In this document: positions 53,705-63,421 of the stretch, piece by piece
Layout: the number at the start of each line of letters is the position of its first letter
Position numbering within the stretch: the first letter of the stretch is position 1
Translations under genes and position numbers: made by a program
The notes under the pieces: generated by a model
Seen by the model: only the letters and a program-made list of their open reading frames with translations
What the model was told of the DNA's origin: nothing
Databases searched by the model: none
NCBI RefSeq assembly: GCF_014648495.1
Contig: NZ_BMRF01000020.1
Span: 1-64,000 of the forward strand
Source of the DNA: Actinomadura cremea
GTDB taxonomy: Bacteria > Actinomycetota > Actinomycetes > Streptosporangiales > Streptosporangiaceae
Reading direction: 5' to 3'
DNA length: 64,000 nucleotides

Positions 53705-56422
53705 GGTGGCGGAGCCGTCGTCGGGGTGCTCGCCCAGCGCGGACCTGATCTGCGCGAGGAGCCCGGCGGCGTTCTCGGCCGCGTCCTCCTCGTCGAGCGA
53801 GCGGAAGCCGTCCACGGCGGCGGACGCCCGCTCCTCGGCGGCCGGGAGACGGCCGGTCTGGGCGAGGAGGCGCGCCTCGTCGAACGAGACCAGCGCGGTG
53901 TGCCAGATCCGCGCCGGTTCGTTGTCGGCGGGCAGGTCCGCGAGCGCGGCGCGGGCGTCCTCGAACCCGGCCCCGGCCGCGTCGGCGTCGCCGCTCCACA
54001 GGCGGCACATGGCGGCGCGGCGCAGTCCGTTCACCCGGCCGTAGGGGTTCGCGGCCCGCCCGTACGCCTCGGCGGCCTCCGCGAACCGCTCGGCGGCGAG
54101 GGCGTCGCGGTCCAGGTTCGTGAGGATCTCGGCGGACTCGTCGAGGAAGTGCGCCCGCGCCTCTTCGTTGCCGTCCTGCGCGGCGAGCCCGGCCATGTCG
54201 ACGAACGCGTCCGCGGCGCCCGGCTCGCCCAGCTCCTTCTGCGCGTGCGCGATGATCAGCCGGCAGCGGCGTTCGCCGATCGGGTCGCCGTCCTCCCCGG
54301 TCACCCCGGGCAGGGCCTCCTCGGCGACCTCGGCGGCCTCCAGGTGGCGGCCGGCGCCCATGTAGGCGGCGGCGAGGTCGACCCGCAGGTGGACGGCCGG
54401 TTCGTGCAGGCCCTCGGCGGTCCAGGCCGCGACGCCCTCCACCAGGTCGGCGACGGCGTCGGCGGGACGGTCGGCGGCCAGCAGCGCCCGGCCGCGCTCC
54501 CCGTGCGCCGCCGCCCGCATCGGCGCGGGCACGGACTCCCCGGCGAGGACCTCGTCGACCAGCGCGATGATCTCCTCGTGCGCGTCCGACTCCTGGTCCT
54601 CGGCGATCCGCGCGAGGATCTGCGCCAGCATCAGCGCCGCCGCCGCGATCTTCTGCGGCTCGTCCTGCGCGCGGGCGCCGTCGATGCTGCGCCGCAGCGC
54701 CGCCACCCCGTCGCCGACCTCGCCGGTGAGCACCAGCGCCCGCGCCCGCAGGAAGTCGGCGTCCGGCGCGCGGTCGGGGGCCTCGCCCGGGGCGATCCGG
54801 TCGAGCGCGGCGAGCGCCTCGGCGGGACGGTCGAGTTCGAGGTGGCCGCCAGCGAGCCGCAGCAGCGCCGACACGACGTAGGCGTCCTCGGTCGGGTGCG
54901 CGGCGAAGAAGTCGACGGCCTCCATCAGGTCCGCCATCCCTTCCGGGTCGCCGGTGTCGACGCGCATCTCCCCCAGCCGGCTGAGCGTCCGGTGCCGCCG
55001 GTCCGGGTCGTCCAGTTCGGCGAACCGGCGGGCCGCCTCCGTCCAGTCCGCGATCGCCCCCCGGGCGTCGCCCGCGACGGCCCGCTCCACGCCGCGCCCG
55101 TCCAGCCTGCGGGCGGCCTGCAGCGGCGTCGGCTCGGCCTTCTCCGCCACCACGTCGAACCGCCGCCACGCCGCGAACGTCCGGGCCATGTCGCGGCCGC
55201 TGCGGCGCCGGTCGGTGATGTCGAGCAGCTCGTCGAGATCGTCCAGGGTCTCGACGTCGTCGAACCGCGGCTCCGCCGTCTCGGCCGGGGCCGGGACGGG
55301 CGAGGGCGCCGGACGCCGGTGGTGCGCGGCCAGCGGGACGTATCCGGCGACCGGCTCCGCCTCGATGATCTCCCGCACCCGGTCGCCCTGCCGGGACGTG
55401 CCGTTGCGCGCGTCGAACCGGGCCGCCAGGTCCGTCGCGAACACCGCCAGCTCGGCGCGCAGCCCGTCGACCGGGACGTCCGCCGCCGCGCGCTCGCCCG
55501 CCGCGGGCCGCCGCAGCGTCGCCGCCCCGTGCCCCGCCGCCGACGCGCGGCCCAGCACCAGCGCCGCCGACGCCGCGAACCGCATCGCCGCGTGCGGGTT
55601 CGGCGCCCGGTCCAGCCAGCCGAGGTGCCGCTCCAGGATCTCCAGCCCGCGCGCCTCGTTCCCGGTGAGCCCGCAGAACTCCAGGTGCTCCCCGATGTCC
55701 GCCAGATCCGCGAGCTGCGTCCGGTTCACCCGGTACGCGCGGCGGTGCATGTCGGCCGCCTCGTCCGGCCGCCCCGTCCGCAGGTAGACCTGCATGAGGG
55801 CCGTCTGGACGCCCTGCGGCTGCTCCGAGCAGGTCAGTTCGGCGCCCAGCACCGGCGCCGCGACCTCCAGCGCCTCCTCGTACCGGCCCGCGTCGATCAG
55901 CTGGTACATCATCCCGGTCGGGTCGCAGCCCGCGCAGTCCGACAGGTCGTCGCGCTCCGCGGCCCGCCACTTGGCGAACCAGTCCAGCGCCGTCCCGTCC
56001 CCCACGTGCCGCGCCACCGCGCACCGGTAGTGGTAGACCGCCTGCAGGCTGTGCCCGCCCGCGCGGTACCGGCGCTCCATGTCGTCCAGCACCGCGCGCG
56101 TCCGGTCCAGGGGGATCTCCGGGAACTTCGTGAGGGCGTTCACCACCGCCTTCATCTGCCACAGCAGCGAGTGGGTCTCCCCGAACCGGCCCGGGTCGCG
56201 GTCGTGGTCGGCGAGCGTCCGGCTGAACGTCGCGAACGCCTTCGCCGGCTCCGCCCCGTAGTGGTAGGCGTTCGTCAGCGCGATCCGCACCCGGAACGCC
56301 AGCACCTCGTCGGCCGCCGCGTCCGCGCGGCGCAGCGCGTCCTCCACCAGCACGGTGCGGGCCTCGCCGTAGGGCAGCTCCTCCGCCCGCCGCATCAGCT
56401 CGTAGACGTCCTCAACGCTCAC
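53699..56422 (-). CDS. Large TPR-like helical repeat protein, partner of HSP90-like gene
   Basis: A 907-residue soluble protein built almost entirely of paired helices with TPR-like periodicity (for example RPDEAADMHRRAY, RPAEALAALDRIAP, HLEAAEVAEEALPG, RFAEAAEAYGRA, RLPAAEERASAAVD). A disordered Pro-rich segment near residue 375 divides an N-terminal (about 1-370) from a C-terminal solenoid (430-900). CAGCDPTG is a local CxxC. GTG at 56422 follows GGAGGGGG and overlaps the stop of the HSP90-like gene (GTGA), so the proteins are made together. Solenoids of this kind bind chaperones or clients. No catalytic domain was recognised. Confidence 0.8.
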   Translation of the reverse strand: MSVEDVYELMRRAEELPYGEARTVLVEDALRRADAAADEVLAFRVRIALTNAYHYGAEPAKAFATFSRTLADHDRDPGRFGETHSLLWQMKAVVNALTKFPEIPLDRTRAVLDDMERRYRAGGHSLQAVYHYRCAVARHVGDGTALDWFAKWRAAERDDLSDCAGCDPTGMMYQLIDAGRYEEALEVAAPVLGAELTCSEQPQGVQTALMQVYLRTGRPDEAADMHRRAYRVNRTQLADLADIGEHLEFCGLTGNEARGLEILERHLGWLDRAPNPHAAMRFAASAALVLGRASAAGHGAATLRRPAAGERAAADVPVDGLRAELAVFATDLAARFDARNGTSRQGDRVREIIEAEPVAGYVPLAAHHRRPAPSPVPAPAETAEPRFDDVETLDDLDELLDITDRRRSGRDMARTFAAWRRFDVVAEKAEPTPLQAARRLDGRGVERAVAGDARGAIADWTEAARRFAELDDPDRRHRTLSRLGEMRVDTGDPEGMADLMEAVDFFAAHPTEDAYVVSALLRLAGGHLELDRPAEALAALDRIAPGEAPDRAPDADFLRARALVLTGEVGDGVAALRRSIDGARAQDEPQKIAAAALMLAQILARIAEDQESDAHEEIIALVDEVLAGESVPAPMRAAAHGERGRALLAADRPADAVADLVEGVAAWTAEGLHEPAVHLRVDLAAAYMGAGRHLEAAEVAEEALPGVTGEDGDPIGERRCRLIIAHAQKELGEPGAADAFVDMAGLAAQDGNEEARAHFLDESAEILTNLDRDALAAERFAEAAEAYGRAANPYGRVNGLRRAAMCRLWSGDADAAGAGFEDARAALADLPADNEPARIWHTALVSFDEARLLAQTGRLPAAEERASAAVDGFRSLDEEDAAENAAGLLAQIRSALGEHPDDGSATP

Positions 56423-58185
56423 AGGTCCCCCTCCGGGGTGTGGACGGCCCACTCCAGCAGGCCGATGAACGAACGGTTCAGCACGGCCGTGTCGGCCGGA
56501 CGCAGCGGGTGGTGGCCGAGCAGCAGCGCCTGCCCGTACAGGGCTTGGACGGCGACCTCGACCGGCCCGCCGTCACCGAGCGCGGTGATCCGCCGGGTCA
56601 GCGGGTTGCGATGGTTCAGCACGAGCTGGGGGCGTTCGATCCCGACGGTGCCGCCGACGGCGCCGAGGACGTCCGCCCACAGCTCGCCGGACTCCTCCTT
56701 CGCCCGCGTCAGCTCCTCCCGGAACTGCGCGTCCCGGGACGACAGGTACAGCGCGGGCAGCGACGCCGGATCGAAGTCGCGGACCACGACCTCGCAGCCG
56801 AGCCGCTCCACCGCCCGCTGCGCCGCCGCCAGGAACGGCCGCAGCGCCAGCTCCGCCGCCGGATCGAGCACGCCGAACGTCGTCGCCAGCTCCGCCGCGT
56901 CCAGCCGCGCCACCGCGATGTCCGGATCGATCGCCGGGAGCCGCTCGACGATCTCCGCGTCGTGCACGTAACCCGCGTTCACGAGCCCCACGCCCTGCGC
57001 GCCCGCGACCGCCGACAGCCGCCGGAACTCGTCCACGCTCGTCGTGAACCGCCCGTCCGGATGCCGCCGCCGGAACTCGGCGAGGGTCATCGGCCCGGCG
57101 GACGTCTCGTACTCCAGCCACCGGTCGACGATCCGCAGCATGTCGTCGTCGTGCAGCGCCATCGCCTTCACGCCCAGGTGATGCAGCCGCAGGAACCCGC
57201 GCAGGCGGGGCGGATCGGTCTCCGCGAGGGTCACCAGCCAATGCCGGAGCGACTCCCCGAGCGCCTCGCGCGTCGCGTCCAGCAGCTCGTCCTCGTAGAG
57301 CGCCTCGCGGCTCGCCGTCGGCCGCAGCTCGCCCGCGTCCACCACGCACCGCGCGAAGAACGCCCACTCCGGCAGCAGCCCCTCGACGCCCTCCGCCAGC
57401 AGCATCCGCTTCAGGTAGACGCGGTGCGCGGCGCGGGCCGTCGGCGCCACCGGCTGCGGCAGGACGAACGCCACGCCCGTCAGGCCCGCCTCCGGGACGT
57501 TCAGGTCGACCACGTCGAACGGCGTGAATCCGTACAGCTCCTCGCAGTACCCCTCCAGGGCCCGGCGCCGCGCCGCCGGGTCCGGGTGCCCCGCCTTCCA
57601 GGGCGGCTCCCCGGTGACCCGGACACCGTCCACGGTCAGCTCGACCGGCAGCAGCGACCCGTACGTCCGCGCCAGCTCCGTCACCACCGGCGGGCTCAGC
57701 AGCTCCCCCGACCCCGGACGCGCCCGCAGCGTCACCGTCGTGCCCGGCGCGTCACGCTCGCCCGGCTCCACCCGGTAGCTGCCCTCCGACCGCCCCGTCC
57801 ACCGGACGGCCTCGCCGCCGCGCGCCGACCGCGTCACCACCTCGATCTCGTCCGCGACGAGGAACGCCGACAGCAGCCCGATCCCGAACTGGCCCAGGAA
57901 GTCGTGCCGGGCGAACCCGAGCTCGTCCCGCTTCGAGGACCGTCCGATGGTGGCCAGCAGCGTGTGCACCTCGTCCGCCGTCAGCCCGACGCCGTCGTCG
58001 TGCACCCGCAGCGTCCCGCCACCGGTCTCCACCCGCACCCGGCCGCCGCCCTCGCCGCGCGCCGTGATCGCGTCCACCGCGTTCTGCAGCAACTCCCGCA
58101 GATACACCCGCGGACTCGCGTACAGATGGCGGCTCAGCAGATCCACCACCCCGCGCAGATCCACCTGGAATGCCTGATCCGCCAC
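56419..58185 (-). CDS. HSP90-family molecular chaperone
   Basis: A 588-residue HtpG-like protein. The GHKL ATPase shows [12 protein letters not shown] (Glu and Asn of the nucleotide site), [13 protein letters not shown], and [17 protein letters not shown]. The middle domain follows (about 220-430; [14 protein letters not shown] with catalytic-loop Arg), then an atypical C-terminal part to 588. The C-terminus ends EGDL, not MEEVD. GTG at 58185 follows GGGGAGG. It is shorter than E. coli HtpG (624) and belongs to a divergent actinobacterial group. It is translationally coupled to the TPR-like protein. Confidence 0.88.
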   Translation of the reverse strand: MADQAFQVDLRGVVDLLSRHLYASPRVYLRELLQNAVDAITARGEGGGRVRVETGGGTLRVHDDGVGLTADEVHTLLATIGRSSKRDELGFARHDFLGQFGIGLLSAFLVADEIEVVTRSARGGEAVRWTGRSEGSYRVEPGERDAPGTTVTLRARPGSGELLSPPVVTELARTYGSLLPVELTVDGVRVTGEPPWKAGHPDPAARRRALEGYCEELYGFTPFDVVDLNVPEAGLTGVAFVLPQPVAPTARAAHRVYLKRMLLAEGVEGLLPEWAFFARCVVDAGELRPTASREALYEDELLDATREALGESLRHWLVTLAETDPPRLRGFLRLHHLGVKAMALHDDDMLRIVDRWLEYETSAGPMTLAEFRRRHPDGRFTTSVDEFRRLSAVAGAQGVGLVNAGYVHDAEIVERLPAIDPDIAVARLDAAELATTFGVLDPAAELALRPFLAAAQRAVERLGCEVVVRDFDPASLPALYLSSRDAQFREELTRAKEESGELWADVLGAVGGTVGIERPQLVLNHRNPLTRRITALGDGGPVEVAVQALYGQALLLGHHPLRPADTAVLNRSFIGLLEWAVHTPEGDL

Positions 58186-58267
58186 CCGGTACCTCCCCGT
58201 TCTTCCTGACGAGCGCAGGACACGATAGCGAGCGATCACGACCTTTCGAGATCATTTACCGCGCGAG

Positions 58268-58300
58268 CGAGCCCCGGACCGTCCGGCGGTCCGGGGCTCG
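58268..58300 (-). terminator. Terminator of mdh
   Basis: CGAGCCCCGGACC and GGTCCGGGGCTCG make a perfect 13-bp stem with a 7-base loop, about 43 bp after the mdh stop. Confidence 0.78.
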
Positions 58301-58342
58301 CGGCGTCCCGTGGTACGGCTCGGCGCCGTCCCGTGGTGCGGG

Positions 58343-59365
<1,023 letters not shown>

Positions 59366-59524
59366 TCAGGCGGCCCATCCCTGCGAACCCGACCGCCCGA
59401 GAGGCGCGCCGCCGCGCGGGAGTCTCTCGCCGTCGAGATAGTTCACCCAGCAGGCTATACCGCGCGCCCCGCCCGGCAGCGGGCAGGTGCGCGGATCGCT
59501 TCGCCGCACCCGGAAAACGCGGAA

Positions 59525-59551
59525 GGCCGCCCCGGGATCACCGGGACGGCC
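59525..59551 (-). terminator. Terminator-like hairpin downstream of icd
   Basis: GGCCGCCCCGG and CCGGGACGGCC pair over 11 bp (one G-U wobble on the minus-strand RNA) around a 5-base loop, beyond the CRISPR-like relic and before mdh. Confidence 0.6.
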
Positions 59552-59557
59552 CGCGCA

Positions 59558-59677
59558 CGTTCATCCCCCGCGTGAGCGGGGCCAACGGCTGTCCCCGGCG
59601 TACGCGGGGAGCGACTGCACGCCTACCGGCGGCAGTGAGCCGACGGAGGACCATTCCCCGCAGTAGCGGGGAGCGAT
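59558..59677. CRISPR. Decayed type I-E-like CRISPR relic
   Basis: Three related 29-30-base units occur: about 59558-59586, 59587-59615 and 59648-59677. Each has the palindromic core CCCCGCG-4N-GCGGGG or a variant, and units two and three end GCGGGGAGCGA. Units two and three are 32-33 bases apart, the spacer length of type I-E; units one and two abut, as if a spacer was deleted. They differ by several substitutions. No cas genes are present in the window. It could instead be a local hairpin repeat. Confidence 0.5.
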
Positions 59678-59687
59678 GGTCCGGATA

Positions 59688-60905
59688 CTAGCCGTTGATC
59701 TTCTTCTGGAGGTTGGTGTCCAGAGCCTCGAGGAACTCCTGCGTCGTCAGGTAGGGGGTCGACTCCCCGACGAGCAAGGCCAGGTCCTTGGTCATCTGGC
59801 CGCCCTCGACGGTCTCGATGCAGACCTGCTCGACCTTGCGCGCGAAGTCGGACACCTCGGGCTGGCCGTCCAGCTTGCCGCGGTGCTCGAGGCCGCGGGT
59901 CCAGGCGAAGATCGACGCGATCGGGTTGGTGGACGTCGCCTTGCCCTGCTGGTGCTGGCGGTAGTGGCGGGTCACCGTGCCGTGCGCGGCCTCGGCCTCG
60001 ACGGTCTTGCCGTCGGGGGTCATGAGGACCGAGGTCATGAGGCCGAGGGAGCCGAAGCCCTGTGCGAGGGTGTCGGACTGGACGTCACCGTCGTAGTTCT
60101 TGGCGGCCCAGACGAACCCGCCCTCCCACTTCAGCGCCGCCGCGACCATGTCGTCGATGAGCCGGTGCTCGTAGGTGAGCTTCTTGGCCTCGAACTCGGT
60201 CTTGAACTCGGCCTCGTAGATCTCCTGGAAGATGTCCTTGAAGCGGCCGTCGTAGGCCTTCAGGATCGTGTTCTTCGTGGACATGTACAGCGGCATGTTC
60301 CGCTCGAGCGCGTACCGCATCGTCGCCCGCGCGAAGTCGCGGATGGACGAGTCGAAGTTGTACATGCCCATCGCGACGCCGCCGCCGCCGAAGTCCGCGA
60401 TCTCCATCTCGATGGGCTCGCCGTCGTCCTGCGGCGTGTAGGTGATCGTCACCTTGCCCGGGCCCGGGACGACGAAGTCCGTGGCCTTGTACTGGTCGCC
60501 GTGGGCGTGCCGGCCGATGATGATCGGCTTGGTCCAGCCGGGGACGAGCCGGGGGATGTTCGAGCAGATGATGGGCTCGCGGAAGACGACGCCGCCGAGG
60601 ATGTTGCGGATCGTCCCGTTCGGGGACCGCCACATCTTCTTCAGGCCGAACTCCTCGACGCGGGCCTCGTCGGGGGTGATGGTGGCGCACTTGACGCCGA
60701 CGCCGTGCTCCTGGATGGCGTGCGCGGCGTCGATGGTGACCTGGTCATCGGTCGCGTCCCGATGCTCCATCCCCAGGTCGTAGTACTTCAGATCGACGTC
60801 GAGGTACGGCAGGATCAGCTGGTCCTTGATGAATTTCCAGATGATCCGCGTCATTTCGTCGCCGTCGAGTTCGACGACCGGGCCCGCTACTTTGATCTTG
60901 GGCAT
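59688..60905 (-). CDS. icd: NADP-dependent isocitrate dehydrogenase (homodimeric, subfamily II)
   Basis: A 405-residue TCA-cycle enzyme making 2-oxoglutarate and [24 protein letters not shown] is the opening of the eukaryote-like homodimeric family; substrate and metal residues are in [12 protein letters not shown], and [17 protein letters not shown] binds NADP with [12 protein letters not shown]. The length fits this class rather than the 740-residue monomeric one common in related actinomycetes. An AAGGGAC site precedes the ATG. The 120 bp upstream, before DUF3017, hold no gene. Confidence 0.95.
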   Translation of the reverse strand: MPKIKVAGPVVELDGDEMTRIIWKFIKDQLILPYLDVDLKYYDLGMEHRDATDDQVTIDAAHAIQEHGVGVKCATITPDEARVEEFGLKKMWRSPNGTIRNILGGVVFREPIICSNIPRLVPGWTKPIIIGRHAHGDQYKATDFVVPGPGKVTITYTPQDDGEPIEMEIADFGGGGVAMGMYNFDSSIRDFARATMRYALERNMPLYMSTKNTILKAYDGRFKDIFQEIYEAEFKTEFEAKKLTYEHRLIDDMVAAALKWEGGFVWAAKNYDGDVQSDTLAQGFGSLGLMTSVLMTPDGKTVEAEAAHGTVTRHYRQHQQGKATSTNPIASIFAWTRGLEHRGKLDGQPEVSDFARKVEQVCIETVEGGQMTKDLALLVGESTPYLTTQEFLEALDTNLQKKING

Positions 60906-61025
60906 GCTGTTGCTGTCCCTTTCCTACACCTGGCCAGCAGTCCTTGTAAGGCTCAACTGGCAAGGCTATCCGAGCGGGTTCGGAGGTCTAGACCTCGCCC
61001 CCGGCACGGACCCGCAGGGCAGGGG

Positions 61026-61454
61026 CTATCCGGGGGGCCGGGCGCGGCGCCGGTCGATCAGCATGCGCAGGCCGCGGACGGCCATCGCGAGCGCGATCAG
61101 GACGCCGAAGGCACCGGCGAGGACGAGCCCGGTCTTGTGCATCGGCGGGACGCTGAGTGAGACGAACGCGACCATCTCGCCGAGGAGGACGAGCGTCCAG
61201 CAGTCGACGGCGCGGCTGCGGACGGCGAGCATGCCGAGCTGCGACTCCGGCAGCAGGAGGCGCGCGAGGGCGCCGAGGAGCAGGGCGGCGGCGATCACGC
61301 CCGAGCCCTTGCGGAAGTAGTCGAAGGACGCCAGCGTCAGGCCGGCGGCGACGCCGGTGAGGACCATCAGGTACGGCAGCCGACCGAGCCAGTGCGGCGC
61401 GGCGGACCTCCCGCGCGGCGCCCTTCGCCTGCGCCGGTGCACCTGAGTGGTCAT
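61026..61454 (-). CDS. DUF3017 membrane protein
   Basis: A 142-residue protein with a basic N-terminus and four hydrophobic helices (LPYLMVLTGVAAGLTLASF, VIAAALLLGALARLLL, CWTLVLLGEMVAFVSLSV, LVLAGAFGVLIALAMAVRG). This fits DUF3017, a family of unknown function that lies beside folD and mdh in many actinomycetes. ATG at 61454 lacks a ribosome site but follows TACGGT at a 7-bp distance, so it is probably leaderless; a GTG two codons upstream is too close to that motif. Confidence 0.8.
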   Translation of the reverse strand: MTTQVHRRRRRAPRGRSAAPHWLGRLPYLMVLTGVAAGLTLASFDYFRKGSGVIAAALLLGALARLLLPESQLGMLAVRSRAVDCWTLVLLGEMVAFVSLSVPPMHKTGLVLAGAFGVLIALAMAVRGLRMLIDRRRARPPG

Positions 61455-61461
61455 GTCCACA

Positions 61462-61467
61462 ACCGTA
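61462..61467 (-). promoter_or_regulatory. -10 element of a probable leaderless transcript
   Basis: Minus-strand TACGGT ends 7 bp before the DUF3017 ATG; identical in sequence and spacing to the element before the gene starting at 26973. Confidence 0.5.
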
Positions 61468-61606
61468 GTCCCATTCCGGTCACGGCGGTGCCCGAGTGCC
61501 CCGAAAGCCCTGTGCCGTAGACCCTACTCGCCGGTAGGAGGGTGTGACGGCAGGGCGCCCGGGTAACCCGGACGACAGGGGTCGCTAACTAGCTGGGAGG
61601 ACTGCC

Positions 61607-62323
61607 GTGGAGGGGCCGTTCATGCGGATCGAGGACAGCGGAGTGGTCATGCCGCTGCGCCCCGACGTCACGACGGTCGGGAGAGGGCGCGGCGTCGATG
61701 TCCGCCTCGACGACCCGAGTGTGTCCCGTTTGCACGCAGAGATCATTCGGCGCGGCCCGTACGTCTACGTGGTCGACATGGGCCTTTCCCGCAACGGAAC
61801 GCGGGTCAACGGCCGGCCGATCGCACGCCGCGTCCTGGAGGACGGCGACGTCGTCACCTTCGGCACCGCGCGGTGCCGGATGGGGGGCATCCCCCGGGAG
61901 GAGGTCGACCCGGACGTCGAACTGCGGCGGGCGGTCGCGCCCGAGCTCACCCGGCGCGAGGTCGATGTGCTGACCTCGCTGTGCCGGCCCGCCCTGTCGG
62001 ACGAGGCGTTCGTCGCGCCCGCCACCGCCCGCGACATCGCCGGTGATCTCGTGGTGACGGAGGCGGCCGTCAAGCAGCACCTGCTGCGCCTGTACCAGAA
62101 GTTCCGTATTCCCGAGGGCCCCAACCGCCGCACCCGGCTCGCCAACGAGGTCATCGCCATGGGTCTCGTCCGGCCGCTGCCACCGGTGCACGTCCCGCAG
62201 GGCCGTGCACCGATGGACGGCGCGCGCCCGCCGGGAGTCCGTCCCGAGGCGCGCCGTCCGGGCCACGGCACCGCGCACGTCACCCGTCCCGCACCCAGCG
62301 CGGCGGGCAGAAGAGCGAGCTGA
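61607..62323 (+). CDS. FHA-domain protein with C-terminal HTH
   Basis: A 238-residue regulator. The FHA domain (about 5-100) has the phosphothreonine-binding GRGRGVDVRLDD, VSRLHAEI and RNGTRVNGRPI. A helical DNA-binding-like domain (about 110-195) has LTRREVDVLTSLC and VTEAAVKQHLLRLYQKF, similar to the winged HTH of LuxR-type regulators. The last 40 residues are disordered. The protein probably links Ser/Thr kinase signals to transcription. GTG at 61607 follows GGGAGGA. It is inserted between folD and DUF3017, which adjoin in many relatives. Confidence 0.83.
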   Translation: MEGPFMRIEDSGVVMPLRPDVTTVGRGRGVDVRLDDPSVSRLHAEIIRRGPYVYVVDMGLSRNGTRVNGRPIARRVLEDGDVVTFGTARCRMGGIPREEVDPDVELRRAVAPELTRREVDVLTSLCRPALSDEAFVAPATARDIAGDLVVTEAAVKQHLLRLYQKFRIPEGPNRRTRLANEVIAMGLVRPLPPVHVPQGRAPMDGARPPGVRPEARRPGHGTAHVTRPAPSAAGRRAS

Positions 62324-62330
62324 GGCGTTC

Positions 62331-62374
62331 ACGGCCGCCCTCCGATCGGCAGCGCAGCACCGGGGGGCGGCCGT
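62331..62374. terminator. Bidirectional terminator between FHA gene and folD
   Basis: ACGGCCGCCC and GGGCGGCCGT are a perfect 10-bp stem with a 24-base loop between the two convergent stop codons. Confidence 0.65.
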
Positions 62375-62383
62375 GTTCCATGT

Positions 62384-63232
62384 TCAGACGGAGCGTTCCG
62401 CGGCTTCGACGACGTTGGCGAGGAGCATGGCGCGGGTCATCGGGCCCACGCCGCCGGGGTTGGGCGCCACCCAGCCGGCGACCTCGCGGACGTCGGCGGC
62501 GACGTCGCCCGCGAGCTTGCCGTCCACCCGGGACACGCCGACGTCGAGGACGGCGGCGCCGGGCTTCACCATGTCGGCGGTGATCAGGCCGGGGACGCCG
62601 GCGGCGGCGACGACGATGTCGGCGGCGCGGGTGTGCGCGGCGAGGTCGCGGGTGCCGGTGTGGCAGAGCGTGACGGTCGCGTTCTCGCTGCGGCGGGTCA
62701 GCAGCAGGCCGAGGGAGCGGCCGACGGTGATGCCGCGGCCGACGACCGTGACCTCGGCGCCCCTGATCGGGACGTCGAAGCGGCGGAGCAGCTCGATGAT
62801 GCCCTTCGGGGTGCAGGGCAGCGGGCCGTCCTGCATGAGGACGAGCCGGCCGAGGTTCGTCGGGTGCAGGCCGTCGGCGTCCTTGGCGGGGTCGATGCGC
62901 TCCAGGACGCGCTTGTCGTCCAGGCCCTTGGGCAGCGGGAGCTGGACGATGTAGCCGGTGCAGGCGGGGTCGGCGTTGAGTTCGGCGACGGCGCGCTCCA
63001 CCTCGTCCTGGGTGGCGTCGGCGGGCAGGTCGCGGCGGATGCTCTCGATGCCGACCTCGGCGCAGTCGCGGTGCTTCATGTTGACGTAGGAGTGGCTGCC
63101 CGGGTCGTCGCCCACCAGGACGGTGCCGAGCCCCACCGCGACGCCGCGCTTACCGAGCGCCTCGACGCGCTCGGCGAGGTCGGCGCGGATCTCGGCCGCG
63201 GTCGCCTTGCCGTCCAGAATCTGTGCCGTCAT
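62384..63232 (-). CDS. folD: Bifunctional methylene-THF dehydrogenase/cyclohydrolase
   Basis: A 282-residue one-carbon enzyme interconverting methylene-, methenyl- and 10-formyl-THF with NADP. The catalytic Lys is in [14 protein letters not shown]; the folate motif is [24 protein letters not shown] and [16 protein letters not shown] form the Rossmann site. ATG at 63232 follows GGAGG. A ZTP riboswitch lies just upstream, so expression should rise when the purine intermediate ZMP/ZTP accumulates because formyl-THF is short. Confidence 0.95.
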   Translation of the reverse strand: MTAQILDGKATAAEIRADLAERVEALGKRGVAVGLGTVLVGDDPGSHSYVNMKHRDCAEVGIESIRRDLPADATQDEVERAVAELNADPACTGYIVQLPLPKGLDDKRVLERIDPAKDADGLHPTNLGRLVLMQDGPLPCTPKGIIELLRRFDVPIRGAEVTVVGRGITVGRSLGLLLTRRSENATVTLCHTGTRDLAAHTRAADIVVAAAGVPGLITADMVKPGAAVLDVGVSRVDGKLAGDVAADVREVAGWVAPNPGGVGPMTRAMLLANVVEAAERSV

Positions 63233-63260
63233 GTGTGCCTCCGCGATGGTCTCTCGGTCG

Positions 63261-63340
63261 GCCACCCAGGCGCGCGGTGTCCGGACTGTCGTTCGCTCCC
63301 CGGTGGTGATCCACCTTGCCCGCGCCAGTCGCGAACACCC
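63261..63340 (-). promoter_or_regulatory. ZTP (pfl) riboswitch upstream of folD
   Basis: On the minus strand the leader shows GTTCGC pairing with GCGAAC around GACTGGCG, an inner GGTGG-ATCA-CCACC hairpin followed by GGGGAGCGA, and a distal CGCGCGCCTGGGTGG. The distal CGCGCC can pair with GGCGCG of the first part as the pseudoknot. These are the conserved blocks of the pfl/ZTP aptamer, and folD is a classic target gene. The expression platform between 63233 and 63260 is short, so control may be translational. Confidence 0.82.
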
Positions 63341-63409
63341 ATGGTAACGGGCCATTGGGGGGCGGAAATCGGCGCCGAGTGGCTCTGCCGGGCGGTGCCG
63401 TCCGCGGCC

Positions 63410-63415
63410 TAGCGT
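63410..63415 (+). promoter_or_regulatory. -10 element of a probable leaderless transcript
   Basis: TAGCGT ends 6 bp before the ATG of the acetyltransferase and no ribosome site is present. Confidence 0.45.
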
Positions 63416-63421
63416 CGGGGC

